Source: Alphaproteobacteria bacterium
GTDB lineage: Bacteria; Pseudomonadota; Alphaproteobacteria; JAJUGE01
NCBI GenBank assembly: GCA_029268305.1
Contig: JAJUGE010000003.1
Coordinates: 1-64,000 of the forward strand
Length of the DNA: 64,000 nt
Reading direction: 5' to 3'
Shown here: in pieces, positions 43,154 to 51,704 of the stretch
How the letters are laid out: every line of letters begins with the position of its first letter
Numbering within the stretch: position 1 is the stretch's first letter
Translations under genes and position numbers: made by a program
Notes under the pieces: model-generated
What the model was told of the DNA's origin: nothing
The model's input: the letters and a program-made list of their open reading frames with translations, nothing else
The model's database searches: none

Positions 43154-45166
43154 ATGTCAGATCTATTCGATTCTCCCGACCCGAGCTCAACCTACAGCGC
43201 TCGTGACATCGAGGTGCTGGAGGGTCTCGAGCCGGTCCGTCGCCGGCCCGGCATGTATATCGGCAGCACCGACGAGCAGGGTCTGCACCATCTGGTCGCC
43301 GAATTGGTCGACAACGCCATGGACGAGGCGGTGGCGGGCCACGCCAACCTGATCGAGATCGAGCTCGATGAGGACGGCTTCGTGTCGGTGCGCGACAACG
43401 GCCGCGGGATCCCGATCGACGCGCACCCGAAATACAGGAACAAGTCCGCGCTCGAGGTGATCCTCACCACGCTCCACTCGGGCGGCAAGTTCGGCGGAAA
43501 GGTGTACGAGACTTCCGGCGGCCTCCACGGTGTCGGCATCTCGGTCGTGAACGCGCTCGCCGACGAACTGGTGGTGGAGGTTGCGCGCGATCGTCAGCTC
43601 TGGCGCCAGACCTACAGCCGAGGCCAGCCCTTGTCGAAGCTGGAGAAGGCGGGGGCCGCTCAGAACCGGCGGGGCACGCTCGTCCGCTTTCACCCCGACC
43701 CGGAGATCTTCGGCAGGAACGCTCGTTTTTCGCCGCCCCGGCTCTACCGGATGGCGCGGTCCAAGGCCTATCTCTTCCGGGGCGTCAAAATTCGCTGGCG
43801 CTGCGCCCCAGCCCTGCTCCGGAACGGCGAGACACCGGCCGAGGAGGAGCTGCATTTTCCGGGCGGTATCGCCGACTACCTCACCGCCGCGACGCGCGAG
43901 AGGATCGGGATCACGACCGAGCCCTTCGTCGGCAACTTCGAGTTCTCCAACGGTGAAGGCCGGGTCGAGTGGGCGATCGGCTGGGTCGCCGACGGCGACG
44001 GGTTCGCCCATTCTTATTGCAACACGATCCCCACACCGCTCGGCGGCAGTCACGAGAGCGGCTTCCGCGCTGCACTCCTGCGCGGCCTCAAATCGTTCGG
44101 TGAGTTGACCGGTAACAAACGCGCCGCCCAGATCACCGGCGAGGACGTGCTCGGCGGCGCGTGCCTGATGCTCTCCGTCTTCATCCGCAACCCGCAATTC
44201 CAGGGCCAGACCAAGGAGCGGCTCGACTCACCCGAGACGGCGCGCCAGGTCGAGTCCACGGTAAAGGACCATTTCGAGCATTGGCTGAGCGCCGCGCCCG
44301 ACGGAGCCAACCTGCTGCTCGACCACGTGATCGACCGTGCCGAAGAGCGCCAGCGGCGACGGCGCGAAAAGGACCTCCAGCGCAAGACCGCGACTTCGCG
44401 CAAGCTCCGCCTCCCGGGCAAGCTCACCGATTGCACCAGCAACGATCCGCGCGGCACCGAGATCTTCCTGGTCGAGGGCGACTCAGCCGGAGGTTCGGCC
44501 AAGCAGGCGCGCGATCGCGCGACCCAGGCGGTACTGCCCCTTCGCGGCAAGATCCTCAACGTCGCCAGTGCCAGCGCCGACAAGGCGCGGGCGAACCAGG
44601 AGTTGAACGACCTGTTGCAGGCGCTCGGCTGCGGCTCGGGCTCCCGCTTCGACGCGAGCAAGCTCCGCTACGAGCGGGTGGTCATCATGACCGACGCCGA
44701 TGTGGACGGTGCCCACATCGCCTCGCTTCTCATGACCTTCTTCTTCCGCGAGATGCCGAAGCTGATCGAGGGCGGACACCTGTATCTGGCGCAGCCGCCC
44801 CTCTACCGCCTCTCGGCGGGCGGAACCACCGCCTACGCCCGTGACGACGCCCACAAGGAAGAGATCCTGAAGACGGTCTTCAAGGGCCGTACCAAGGTCG
44901 AGATCAGCCGCTTCAAGGGCCTGGGCGAAATGCCGCCGGCGCAGCTTCGGGAAACGACGATGGATCCGGCGACGCGCACCCTGCTTCGGGTCGGCTTCCA
45001 GGACCTGGAGACCACCCTTCCCCGCGACGAGGTGAACGGGCACGGGGCCGGTGAAGGCTGGCGTCAGGCGCGAGAGCTGGTCGAACGGCTGATGGGACGG
45101 AAGCCGGAGCTGCGTCTGGCGTTCATTCAGGAGAATGCCCGCTTCGCCGAGACCATCGATATCTGA
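43154..45166 (+). CDS. parE: DNA topoisomerase IV subunit B
   Basis: A 670-residue GHKL-type ATPase subunit of topoisomerase IV. The ATP site has VDNAMDEAVAGH (catalytic Glu and Asn), VSVRDNGRGIPID and SGGLHGVGISVVNALA. The toprim domain has EIFLVEGDSAGGSAKQARD and IMTDADVDGAHIASLL. It decatenates chromosomes with ParC, which is not in this window. It is probably ParE rather than GyrB because of its length, under 700 residues, and the absence of the extra GyrB domain. No ribosome site precedes the start, in line with a leaderless transcript. Confidence 0.92.
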   Translation: MSDLFDSPDPSSTYSARDIEVLEGLEPVRRRPGMYIGSTDEQGLHHLVAELVDNAMDEAVAGHANLIEIELDEDGFVSVRDNGRGIPIDAHPKYRNKSALEVILTTLHSGGKFGGKVYETSGGLHGVGISVVNALADELVVEVARDRQLWRQTYSRGQPLSKLEKAGAAQNRRGTLVRFHPDPEIFGRNARFSPPRLYRMARSKAYLFRGVKIRWRCAPALLRNGETPAEEELHFPGGIADYLTAATRERIGITTEPFVGNFEFSNGEGRVEWAIGWVADGDGFAHSYCNTIPTPLGGSHESGFRAALLRGLKSFGELTGNKRAAQITGEDVLGGACLMLSVFIRNPQFQGQTKERLDSPETARQVESTVKDHFEHWLSAAPDGANLLLDHVIDRAEERQRRRREKDLQRKTATSRKLRLPGKLTDCTSNDPRGTEIFLVEGDSAGGSAKQARDRATQAVLPLRGKILNVASASADKARANQELNDLLQALGCGSGSRFDASKLRYERVVIMTDADVDGAHIASLLMTFFFREMPKLIEGGHLYLAQPPLYRLSAGGTTAYARDDAHKEEILKTVFKGRTKVEISRFKGLGEMPPAQLRETTMDPATRTLLRVGFQDLETTLPRDEVNGHGAGEGWRQARELVERLMGRKPELRLAFIQENARFAETIDI

Positions 45167-45238
45167 GCCGGAACTTCTGGCGGCGGAGCATCTCTTAGGC
45201 CACCGGCAGTTCGGCGGTCGCACTCGTCGGGAGGCAAC

Positions 45239-45805
45239 ATGAAGTCGAGGATCTTTGCCACCGTTATCGCCCTTCTGGCTACCGCTTGCGCGGAGGGCGG
45301 CATCGGGTCGGGCGTCATCGTCCGGAATGCGCATTACGACGGTTACAGCCACAGCGACTATGTGTATGCGTCCGCAGGCGGATTTCCCGTAGAGGTGCGC
45401 GGCAACCCGCTATCGGTTCCTCAGGAGGTTTTCCAGGAGGCCGTGGTTGAGGCGATGCAGGGAACGACCTGGGGTCCACCGGCTCATTTCGTGGTTCAGC
45501 CGGAGGGTGAGCCGCCCCTCTCGCGCATCGTGCTGGAGTTCGGCGACAGCAGGAATGTCGACACCCGTGCGCTCTGCACCACGAATGCGCGTGGCGAGGG
45601 CCGGTTCGAGGGGCGGCCGGTGGTGGTCGGCGCTGCCTTCTGTCACGGGGAGCGCGCGCTCTCCCGAGTTACCGGGTCGGTTCCGGACCTGTCCGGCCCA
45701 CGCGACACTCGCCTCTATGCCCTTATGTCACAGGTGAACGGCCAACTCCTGCCGCCGGAGAACCCGCACTTCCGCGACGGCTGCCGCTTCGGCTTCGGCT
45801 GCTGA
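45239..45805 (+). CDS. Putative lipoprotein of unknown function
   Basis: A 188-residue exported protein. A lipobox is in IALLATACAEGG (Cys 17), so the mature protein is lipid-anchored. The mature part has VRNAHYDGYSHSDYVYASAGGFPVEVRGNP, then QTVF-free neutral segments, HFVVQPEGEPPLSRIVLEFG and a C-terminal cysteine pair (RDGCRFGFGC). I recognise no named family, but the YVYASAGGFPVEVRGNP stretch resembles uncharacterised alphaproteobacterial lipoproteins. GGGAGG precedes the ATG, which is 72 bases after parE. Confidence 0.65.
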   Translation: MKSRIFATVIALLATACAEGGIGSGVIVRNAHYDGYSHSDYVYASAGGFPVEVRGNPLSVPQEVFQEAVVEAMQGTTWGPPAHFVVQPEGEPPLSRIVLEFGDSRNVDTRALCTTNARGEGRFEGRPVVVGAAFCHGERALSRVTGSVPDLSGPRDTRLYALMSQVNGQLLPPENPHFRDGCRFGFGC

Positions 45806-45881
45806 CGCTTGCGGCTGGCGGAGGCGGCTTCCTCCGACCTAGACTGCCCTCCTGAACGAAAAGAGAAGGAGGACAGCCCTC

Positions 45882-47138
45882 GTGACCCCCAACAGCGACA
45901 TGGACGTCTCCACGCCGCGCAGCATGCGCGACCAGTTCGCGATCGTCGGCGTGGGAGAGACCACCTACACCCGCGGCTCCGGCCGCTCCACACGCGCCCT
46001 CGGCACCTGGGCGATCCGCAACGCGATGGAAGATGCCGGGCTCGGCCCAGACGACATCGACGGCATGCTCTCCTACTCCAACAACGACTCCACGCCGGCC
46101 ACCTTCATGGCCGGCGATCTCGGCATCCGCCTCAACTTCTTCATGGACTGCTACGGCGGCGGCTCGAGCACGGAGGCGCTGATCGGCATGGCGACCGGGG
46201 TGATCGCCGCCGGCATGTGCAAGACCGTGGTCATCTTCCGCGCCATGAACGGCTTTAGCCAGGTCCGCATCGGCGGCACCGGCGCCCGCTCCGCCGTGCC
46301 GGTCGATGGCGACAACCTGCACAGTCGCGCCTATGGCTGGCAGAGCGCCGGCCAGATGTTCGCGCCTTCCTTCTTGCGGCACATGTACGACTACGGCACC
46401 ACGCCCGAGCAGGTGGCGATGGTGAAGGTGGTGCATAGCGAGCATGCGTCGAACAACCCCAAGGCGCTCTACAAGAAGCGCCTCACGGTGGACGACGTGC
46501 TGAGCAGCCGCATGATCTGCAAGCCGCTGCACCTGCTCGACTGCTGTGTCGAGACCGACAATGCGACGGCGATCATCGTCACCAGCATCGACCGGGCCCG
46601 TGATTGCAAGCACCGTCCGGCGATCATCCGCTCGATCGCGGGTCGCGTCTGCAAGCCGCGCGCTGACATGCACTACCAGGCCGGCCCGATTTCGACCGTT
46701 GCCGGACATTATGCCAAGGACATCCTCTGGCCGAATGCCGGTGTCGGGCCCGAGGACATAGACGTCACCGGTGCCTACGACGCCTTCACCTTCACCACCA
46801 TGCTCCAGCTCGAAGACTACGGCTTCTGCAAGAAGGGCGAAGGCGGCCAGTATGTCAGCGACGGAACGACGCGCCTCGGCGGCAAGCGGCCGAACAACAC
46901 GAGTGGCGGCCACCTGTGCGAGGGCTATACCCATGGCATGAACATGGTGATCGAGAACGTCCGCCAGCTTCGCGGCGACGTCGACGATTCCTGCCCGATC
47001 GGCCCCGATGGGAAGCGTCAGCACACCTACGACTACCGCGAGGGCGGCTGCCGGCAGGTGAAGGACGTGGAGCTCACGGCGAACCTCGGCTGGGCCAATC
47101 CCGGGACCGGGTCGGCCATGGTCATGATGCGCGGTTGA
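45882..47138 (+). CDS. Thiolase-superfamily protein (lipid-transfer/acetyltransferase type)
   Basis: A 418-residue thiolase-fold protein of the lipid-transfer-type group (FAIVGVGETTYTRGSGRST). The nucleophile Cys seems to be in FMDCYGGGSSTEALIG, and the later active-site stretches are VTGAYDAFTFTTML and NTSGGHLCEGYTHGMN. These often work in pairs with an OB-fold DUF35 protein, and one follows 14 bases downstream. Such pairs act in retro-aldol or Claisen chemistry of steroids or fatty acyl-CoA. The start is GTG 45882 with AAGGAGGA well placed before it. ATG 45900 is an alternative. Confidence 0.86.
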   Translation: MTPNSDMDVSTPRSMRDQFAIVGVGETTYTRGSGRSTRALGTWAIRNAMEDAGLGPDDIDGMLSYSNNDSTPATFMAGDLGIRLNFFMDCYGGGSSTEALIGMATGVIAAGMCKTVVIFRAMNGFSQVRIGGTGARSAVPVDGDNLHSRAYGWQSAGQMFAPSFLRHMYDYGTTPEQVAMVKVVHSEHASNNPKALYKKRLTVDDVLSSRMICKPLHLLDCCVETDNATAIIVTSIDRARDCKHRPAIIRSIAGRVCKPRADMHYQAGPISTVAGHYAKDILWPNAGVGPEDIDVTGAYDAFTFTTMLQLEDYGFCKKGEGGQYVSDGTTRLGGKRPNNTSGGHLCEGYTHGMNMVIENVRQLRGDVDDSCPIGPDGKRQHTYDYREGGCRQVKDVELTANLGWANPGTGSAMVMMRG

Positions 47139-47152
47139 GGGGGAGACGAGCT

Positions 47153-47674
47153 ATGGCACTCGAAGGCGACCGCTACGGCATGAAGTTGACCGTCAACGAC
47201 CTCGACATTGAGAACCTGGAGTATTTCCGGCACTGCAGCGAGCACAATTTCCACCTGCAGAAGTGCACCAAGGATGGGCTGCTGCGCTATCCTCCCACCA
47301 CCGCCTGCCCCTGGTGCACCAATCCCGAGTCGGAATGGGTGCCGGTCGAGGGCAAGGGCACCATCCACTCCTACACCGAGATCCACCACGCCATCCAACC
47401 GGCATTCAAGGGCAGGACCCCCTACATGCTGCTGGTCGTGGACCTCGACACCCAAAAGGGCCAGCCGACCGAGCACGAAGCGCTCCGCGTCGTCGGCAAC
47501 CTCACCACCCCCGACGGCGAGCTCGCGCCGCCGGACATGGTGAAGAAAGTCGGCATCGGCACCCGCGTGCGCATGGTCTTCCAGGACGTGGGAGAGGGGC
47601 TCTCGCTACCGATGTGGACCATCGACGAAACGGCCCAGCAGCCGGAGAAGCCCTGGCGTTATCCGCAGGAATAG
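47153..47674 (+). CDS. Zn-ribbon/OB-fold (DUF35-type) acyl-CoA-binding partner
   Basis: A 173-residue OB-fold protein with an N-terminal zinc-ribbon-like stretch (CPWC visible, with an earlier Cys in LQKCTKDGLLRYPPTTACPWC). The fold includes GKGTIHSYTEIHH, PYMLLVVDLD and GTRVRMVFQDVGEGLSLPMW. It is the usual partner of DUF35-associated thiolases and contributes to acyl-CoA binding. ATG 47153 follows GGGGGAGACG. It ends before a UUCG-loop terminator. Confidence 0.86.
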   Translation: MALEGDRYGMKLTVNDLDIENLEYFRHCSEHNFHLQKCTKDGLLRYPPTTACPWCTNPESEWVPVEGKGTIHSYTEIHHAIQPAFKGRTPYMLLVVDLDTQKGQPTEHEALRVVGNLTTPDGELAPPDMVKKVGIGTRVRMVFQDVGEGLSLPMWTIDETAQQPEKPWRYPQE

Positions 47675-47682
47675 ATTGGCCC

Positions 47683-47708
47683 ACGGCGTCGGCTTCGGCC
47701 GACGCCGT
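47683..47708. terminator. Perfect UUCG-loop terminator hairpin
   Basis: ACGGCGTCGGC pairs perfectly with GCCGACGCCGT across a TTCG loop (11 bp). On the plus strand it starts 8 bases after the OB-fold stop, and the convergent oxygenase gene ends 10 bases further on, so it can serve both directions. No T run follows. Confidence 0.7.
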
Positions 47709-47717
47709 CCAACCGGC

Positions 47718-48533
47718 TCATGCGTCGAAGAACGCCAGTGTCCTGATCTCGATGCTCTCGCGCGGCTTCGCGTCGGCAGGTGCCGTCGGGTCGCGGAAGG
47801 CGGAATGGGCGGTGAAGCGGGCGCGGCCGTCCTCGGCGGAATCGTAGCACTTCAGCAGCAGGACCTCGTCCTCGGTCATTTCCGGTGCATAGAACCACTG
47901 GTGGTTCGGGCTGTAGCGCACTCCGTAGGTTTCGCCCTTGCGGTCGCGGTAAACGAGGTCGGACGCTACGAAGTCTTCCATGCCGACGCTGCGCGCGTCG
48001 CAGACAGCGAGCGGCATGTCGATCGCTGCGCCGTGGATCGGGCGCCAGACGTTGACGATCTGGAACCGACGCTTCAGGAGCTCCTCCGCCTCCTCTCCCA
48101 TCAGATCGCGCACCCGCTGCGGTCCGGACTTCAGAGTGTAATCGTTGTGAACGCGCGTCACGGGCTGCCGCGACGCACCGTCGGCGTTCAGCCGAACGGT
48201 ATGGTCGAACACCTCCACTCGGCTCGCGCCCGTTGCCTCGGCGACGATGCGGGCACTCTCCTCGTAGTAAGCTTCCCTAATCAGCGTCTCGTCGGTGAAC
48301 TGCCGCACGACGCTCGGCCGGTGCAGCAGCGCGAAGCCCTCGCGGTCGAGGTCGAGCCCGGACGCGATCGGCCGGACGTTGAAGACCGGCATCTGCCGGG
48401 ATTCGTATATCGCGTTGGTGACCCGCTCGTCCGGCGCCGGCTCGTATTGCAGCCGAAACGGCTTTTCCGCCATCGGTGCCAGATAGCTGAAGTCTGCGAC
48501 CACTGTGGACAGGGTACTCGGGGAAAAGCCCAT
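47718..48533 (-). CDS. CmcJ/NvfI-like 2OG-Fe(II) oxygenase
   Basis: A 271-residue non-heme iron oxygenase-like protein. The iron-binding His-x-Asp is in TRVHNDYTLKSG, the distal His is in FTAHSAFRDP, and the 2-oxoglutarate Arg is in that same stretch. IVNVWRPIHG is typical of the CmcJ branch, which includes a cephamycin methoxylase component. ATG 48533 follows AAGGGAGCGG, while the frame from 48647 is non-coding-like. The substrate is unknown. Members often occur in catabolic gene clusters. Confidence 0.8.
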   Translation of the reverse strand: MGFSPSTLSTVVADFSYLAPMAEKPFRLQYEPAPDERVTNAIYESRQMPVFNVRPIASGLDLDREGFALLHRPSVVRQFTDETLIREAYYEESARIVAEATGASRVEVFDHTVRLNADGASRQPVTRVHNDYTLKSGPQRVRDLMGEEAEELLKRRFQIVNVWRPIHGAAIDMPLAVCDARSVGMEDFVASDLVYRDRKGETYGVRYSPNHQWFYAPEMTEDEVLLLKCYDSAEDGRARFTAHSAFRDPTAPADAKPRESIEIRTLAFFDA

Positions 48534-48643
48534 CGATCCGCTCCCTTGTGGGTGTTGGGGAGAGATTTGGGTCGTGCGTGTCGTGAGGAAAGATGCAGCA
48601 GCGGCGGAAGTTCTTTGCCAAACGCGCAAAATCCAGTTCGACT

Positions 48644-48937
48644 TCACCCCCCACTGATCGCGGTGATGATGAAGACCTCCGCCCCCGCCGAGATCGCGGT
48701 ATCCAGGTTCGCACGCTCTCCATCGACAAATACGTTGATGTGGCGCCGGATCGACGGGCGAGAGTCGCAGAGCCTGTCGCGCATGCCGGGCCAGCGCGCG
48801 TCCAGGGCCGTGATGACCTCATCCACCCGCGACGCCGCGAGCTCTACCCGCCGCTCCGCGCCCGGGAACAGGTTCACCAGCGCCGGCGGCAGCAGGACCA
48901 CGGCGTGCCCCGCCGCCGGCTTCGCGGCCTCGATCAT
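48644..48937 (-). CDS. MoaD/ThiS-type ubiquitin-like sulfur carrier
   Basis: A 97-residue beta-grasp protein ending in the hallmark GG (ITAISGG), the site where a thiocarboxylate would form. VVLLPPALVNLFPGAERRVEL begins the fold and RRHINVFVDGERANLDTAISAGAEVFI follows. The gene starts just after a BNR-repeat gene on the same strand (12 bases). It probably is not the Moco-synthesis MoaD itself, because no moa genes are near and it pairs with the BNR-repeat protein. Confidence 0.82.
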   Translation of the reverse strand: MIEAAKPAAGHAVVLLPPALVNLFPGAERRVELAASRVDEVITALDARWPGMRDRLCDSRPSIRRHINVFVDGERANLDTAISAGAEVFIITAISGG

Positions 48938-48948
48938 CGTCCGCTCGC

Positions 48949-50037
48949 TCAGATCACCAGCGTCTCTACCGAAGTGATCGTCGGCAGGTGCTCGGCCACG
49001 CATGTCCAGCTCTCGCCCTCGTCGGCGCTCGCATAAAGGCTGCCGCTGCCGGTGCCGAAATAGACACCGGCCGGATCGAGGCGGTCGGTCGCCATCGCCT
49101 GACGCAGCACTCCATAGAAGACGTTCTGCTGCGGCAAACCGCGGCGCAGCGCGTCCCAACTGCGGCCGCCGTCGCGCGTCCGCCAGACTGCCGCCCTGGC
49201 CTCGGGCATGTAGCGCCCGGCGATGTCGCCATTGAGCGGCACCAGGTAGAGCGTGTCTGGATCGCGCGGATGAACCGCCGCGGGGAAGCCGAAGCTGGAC
49301 GGGAGGCCGGCCTCGATGCTCTCCCAGCCGCGACCGCCGTCATCACTGCGGTACATGCCGCAGTGGTTCTGCTGATAGAGCCGGTCCGGCATTCCCGGCG
49401 CCGTCACGAGGCAGTGCACGCACTGCCCGAACTCCGGATAACGCTGGTCCTCCGGATTGAAGTCGGCGCGCGTGCCGCGGTTACGCGGCTCCCAGGTCTC
49501 GCCTCCGTCGGCAGTGTGGAAGACGCCCGCCGCAGAGATCGCCACCCAAAGCTGCTTCTCGTCCTCCGGGTGCGGCACCAGACCGTGGAGGATGAGCCCG
49601 GCGCCGCCAGGCTGCCACTCCGGCCGCGACGGATGGTCGCGCAGGCCGGACAGGTGGTGCCACGATGCGCCGCCGTCGTCGCTGCGGAACAACCCTGCCG
49701 GCTGCACCCCGGCATAAAGGGTCTTTCCGGCACCCCGGGCCGCCGGCGCCAGGCTCCACACCATCTTGATCGGCTCCTCCTCCGGCGGGTAGCTGAGTCC
49801 CTCGCTCGAGTGCGTCCAGCTTTCCCCGAAGTCGGTGGTCTTCCATACGGCCGGGCCGAACCACTCGTTTCCGCCTGCCGCATAGATCGCGCCACTCGCG
49901 CTATCGCCGACGACATGGTTGATTGGCCAGGTATCGCAGAAGGGGCCGCGGAGGCTCCAGGACGATCGCGAGGTGTCGCTCGACAGGATGAATGCGCCCT
50001 TCTTCGTGCCGACCAGCAGCAGAACCTTCTCGCCCAT
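48949..50037 (-). CDS. BNR/Asp-box beta-propeller (sialidase-like) protein
   Basis: A 362-residue beta-propeller protein with several Asp-box repeats (SDDGGASWHHL, TADGGETWEP, SDDGGRGWESI, TRDGGRSWDAL, SADEGESWTCV). It begins MGEKVLLLVGTKKGAFILSSD and lacks a signal peptide, so it appears cytoplasmic. Similar proteins are often called glycosyl hydrolase or sialidase-like, but no true sialidase active site is visible. I chose ATG 50037, as AGGGAGCG precedes it, over 50061 and 50073. It pairs with the MoaD-like gene and is divergent from a MarR regulator. Confidence 0.82.
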   Translation of the reverse strand: MGEKVLLLVGTKKGAFILSSDTSRSSWSLRGPFCDTWPINHVVGDSASGAIYAAGGNEWFGPAVWKTTDFGESWTHSSEGLSYPPEEEPIKMVWSLAPAARGAGKTLYAGVQPAGLFRSDDGGASWHHLSGLRDHPSRPEWQPGGAGLILHGLVPHPEDEKQLWVAISAAGVFHTADGGETWEPRNRGTRADFNPEDQRYPEFGQCVHCLVTAPGMPDRLYQQNHCGMYRSDDGGRGWESIEAGLPSSFGFPAAVHPRDPDTLYLVPLNGDIAGRYMPEARAAVWRTRDGGRSWDALRRGLPQQNVFYGVLRQAMATDRLDPAGVYFGTGSGSLYASADEGESWTCVAEHLPTITSVETLVI

Positions 50038-50073
50038 CTGCGTCGCTCCCTGATGCGCCATCTTGACATTCAC

Positions 50074-50085
50074 GTTGATATCAAC
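50074..50085. promoter_or_regulatory. Perfect 12-bp palindrome between divergent MarR and BNR genes
   Basis: GTTGATATCAAC is an exact palindrome lying between a TTGACA (50063-50068) and a poor -10 (AGTTAT, about 50086-50091), just before the MarR start at 50098. This is the typical place for a MarR-family operator, which would control both the regulator and the divergent BNR/MoaD pair. Confidence 0.65.
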
Positions 50086-50097
50086 AGTTATGAGGCC

Positions 50098-50547
50098 ATG
50101 TCAAACGACGATATCGACCTGCCCCACAAGCTCACTCTCGAAGTGCGGGATACGTGTCTCTGCCTGCACGTGCGGCGCGCAGCCAGAGCGGTGGCGAGGC
50201 TCTACGATGAAGCACTCCGACCGGTCGACCTGACCAACGGGCAGTTCTCGCTGTTGATGTCGCTAAATCGCCCCGAGCCTCCGACCATGGGGCAGGTCTC
50301 GGCGGTGCTGGCGATGGACCGCACGACGCTCACGGCGAACCTGAAGCCGCTCGAGCGGCGCGGGCTCGTCGAGGTGACCGTCGATTCGAATGACCGGCGC
50401 AGCCGGCGCATGTCGCTCACCGCCGAGGGCCGCCGCACGCTCGCGGCGGCAATGCCGATCTGGCGCGAGACCCAGCTCGCGGCTGAACGCCTGCTCGGCG
50501 GCTCCGACGTCGACCGGCTGCGCAGGGATCTGCGATCGCTATCCTGA
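50098..50547 (+). CDS. MarR-family transcriptional regulator
   Basis: A 149-residue winged-helix regulator. The recognition region reads PPTMGQVSAVLAMDRTTLTANLKPLERRGLVEVTVDSNDRRSRRMSLT, a MarR-type DNA-binding helix and wing. The N-terminal helix (CLHVRRAARAVARLYDEAL) and C-terminal helix form the dimer. I chose ATG 50098, as the open frame running further upstream is only the shadow of the BNR gene. It likely binds the palindrome at 50074-50085 and represses itself and the BNR/MoaD pair. The ligand is unknown. Confidence 0.88.
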   Translation: MSNDDIDLPHKLTLEVRDTCLCLHVRRAARAVARLYDEALRPVDLTNGQFSLLMSLNRPEPPTMGQVSAVLAMDRTTLTANLKPLERRGLVEVTVDSNDRRSRRMSLTAEGRRTLAAAMPIWRETQLAAERLLGGSDVDRLRRDLRSLS

Positions 50548-50552
50548 GCCGC

Positions 50553-51704
50553 TCAGGCGCGTAGCCAGGTCCGCAGTCGCGACGCCGCCTCTCCCACTTC
50601 TTTCGTCGAGCCCGCGAACGAGAACCGGAGCGTGCCGCTGCCACGGCCGGTATCGAAGTCGATGCCGGGTGTTGCGGCTACGCCGGTCTCGGCCAACAGG
50701 CGGCGACAGAATTCGCCGCTGTCGTTCGTGAGGTGCGAGACGTCGGCATAGACGTAGAAGGCGCCGTCGGAGGGCGCCAGCCGATCGATCCCCGCTTTCG
50801 GCAACTCACGAAGCAGCAACGCACGGTTCTCCGCGTATCGGGCGACGTTGGTACGAAGCTCTTCGTGGCAGTCGAACGCCGCTATCCCGCCGTGCTGTGA
50901 AAGCGTCGGCGGTGAAATGAACAGATTCTGAGCCAGACGCTCCACCGGCATCACCAGCGCCTCCGGCACCACCATCCAGCCGAGCCGCCAGCCGGTCATG
51001 GAGAAATATTTCGAGAAGCTGTTCACGATCACGGCGTCGCCGCCGAGCGAGAGTGCCGTCACCGCCGGTTCGTCGTAGGTGATGCCGTGGTAGATCTCGT
51101 CGGAGATCAGCCGGATGCCGCGGTCGTTGCAGTAGGCCGTGAGCGCACGCAACTCCCCCGGCCGGATCATCGAACCGGTCGGATTGGATGGGCTCGCGAT
51201 GATGAGCCCATCGATCCGGCCGTCCACCCGGTCGAGTAACGCCGGCGAGGGTTGAAAGCGGGTGTCAGGCCCCACCGGGATATGCACCGTCTCGACGCCC
51301 AGCGCCTTGAGAATGTTGCGATAGCAGGGATAGCTCGGATCCGTCAGGACCACGCGGTCGCCCGGCTCGAAACAGGCGAGGAACGCCAGCAGGAATGCGC
51401 CGGAGGAGCCTGTCGTCACCACGACCCGTTCGGGGTCGACTGTGACGCCGTACCAATCGGCATAGTGGCGCGCGATCCTCCGCCTGAGCGGTGGCAACCC
51501 GAGCGCGTCGGTATAGCCGAGCGCCTGCTGACCTAGGACCGCCTGCACTGCCGCCACCACCCCTGCCGGTGCGCCCGTGCTCGGCTGCCCTACTTCGAGG
51601 TGGAGCACGTCACCCCCTGCCGCAGCGCGCTCGTTTGCGGCGCGCATCACGTCCATAACGATGAAGGGCGGGACGGTTCCCCGGCTCGCGATCTTGAGAC
51701 TCAT
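50553..51704 (-). CDS. PLP-dependent aminotransferase (class I/II)
   Basis: A 383-residue fold-type I aminotransferase. The PLP Lys is in VIVNSFSKYFSMTGWRLGW, PSNPTGSMI is the phosphate-binding loop, and RLISDEIYHGITYDE holds the Asp that contacts the pyridine. It resembles aspartate or aromatic aminotransferases of the ISDEIY type. Its ATG overlaps the GGT-like gene's stop (ATGA at 51701-51704), suggesting they are co-translated. The amino donor is unknown. Confidence 0.9.
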   Translation of the reverse strand: MSLKIASRGTVPPFIVMDVMRAANERAAAGGDVLHLEVGQPSTGAPAGVVAAVQAVLGQQALGYTDALGLPPLRRRIARHYADWYGVTVDPERVVVTTGSSGAFLLAFLACFEPGDRVVLTDPSYPCYRNILKALGVETVHIPVGPDTRFQPSPALLDRVDGRIDGLIIASPSNPTGSMIRPGELRALTAYCNDRGIRLISDEIYHGITYDEPAVTALSLGGDAVIVNSFSKYFSMTGWRLGWMVVPEALVMPVERLAQNLFISPPTLSQHGGIAAFDCHEELRTNVARYAENRALLLRELPKAGIDRLAPSDGAFYVYADVSHLTNDSGEFCRRLLAETGVAATPGIDFDTGRGSGTLRFSFAGSTKEVGEAASRLRTWLRA

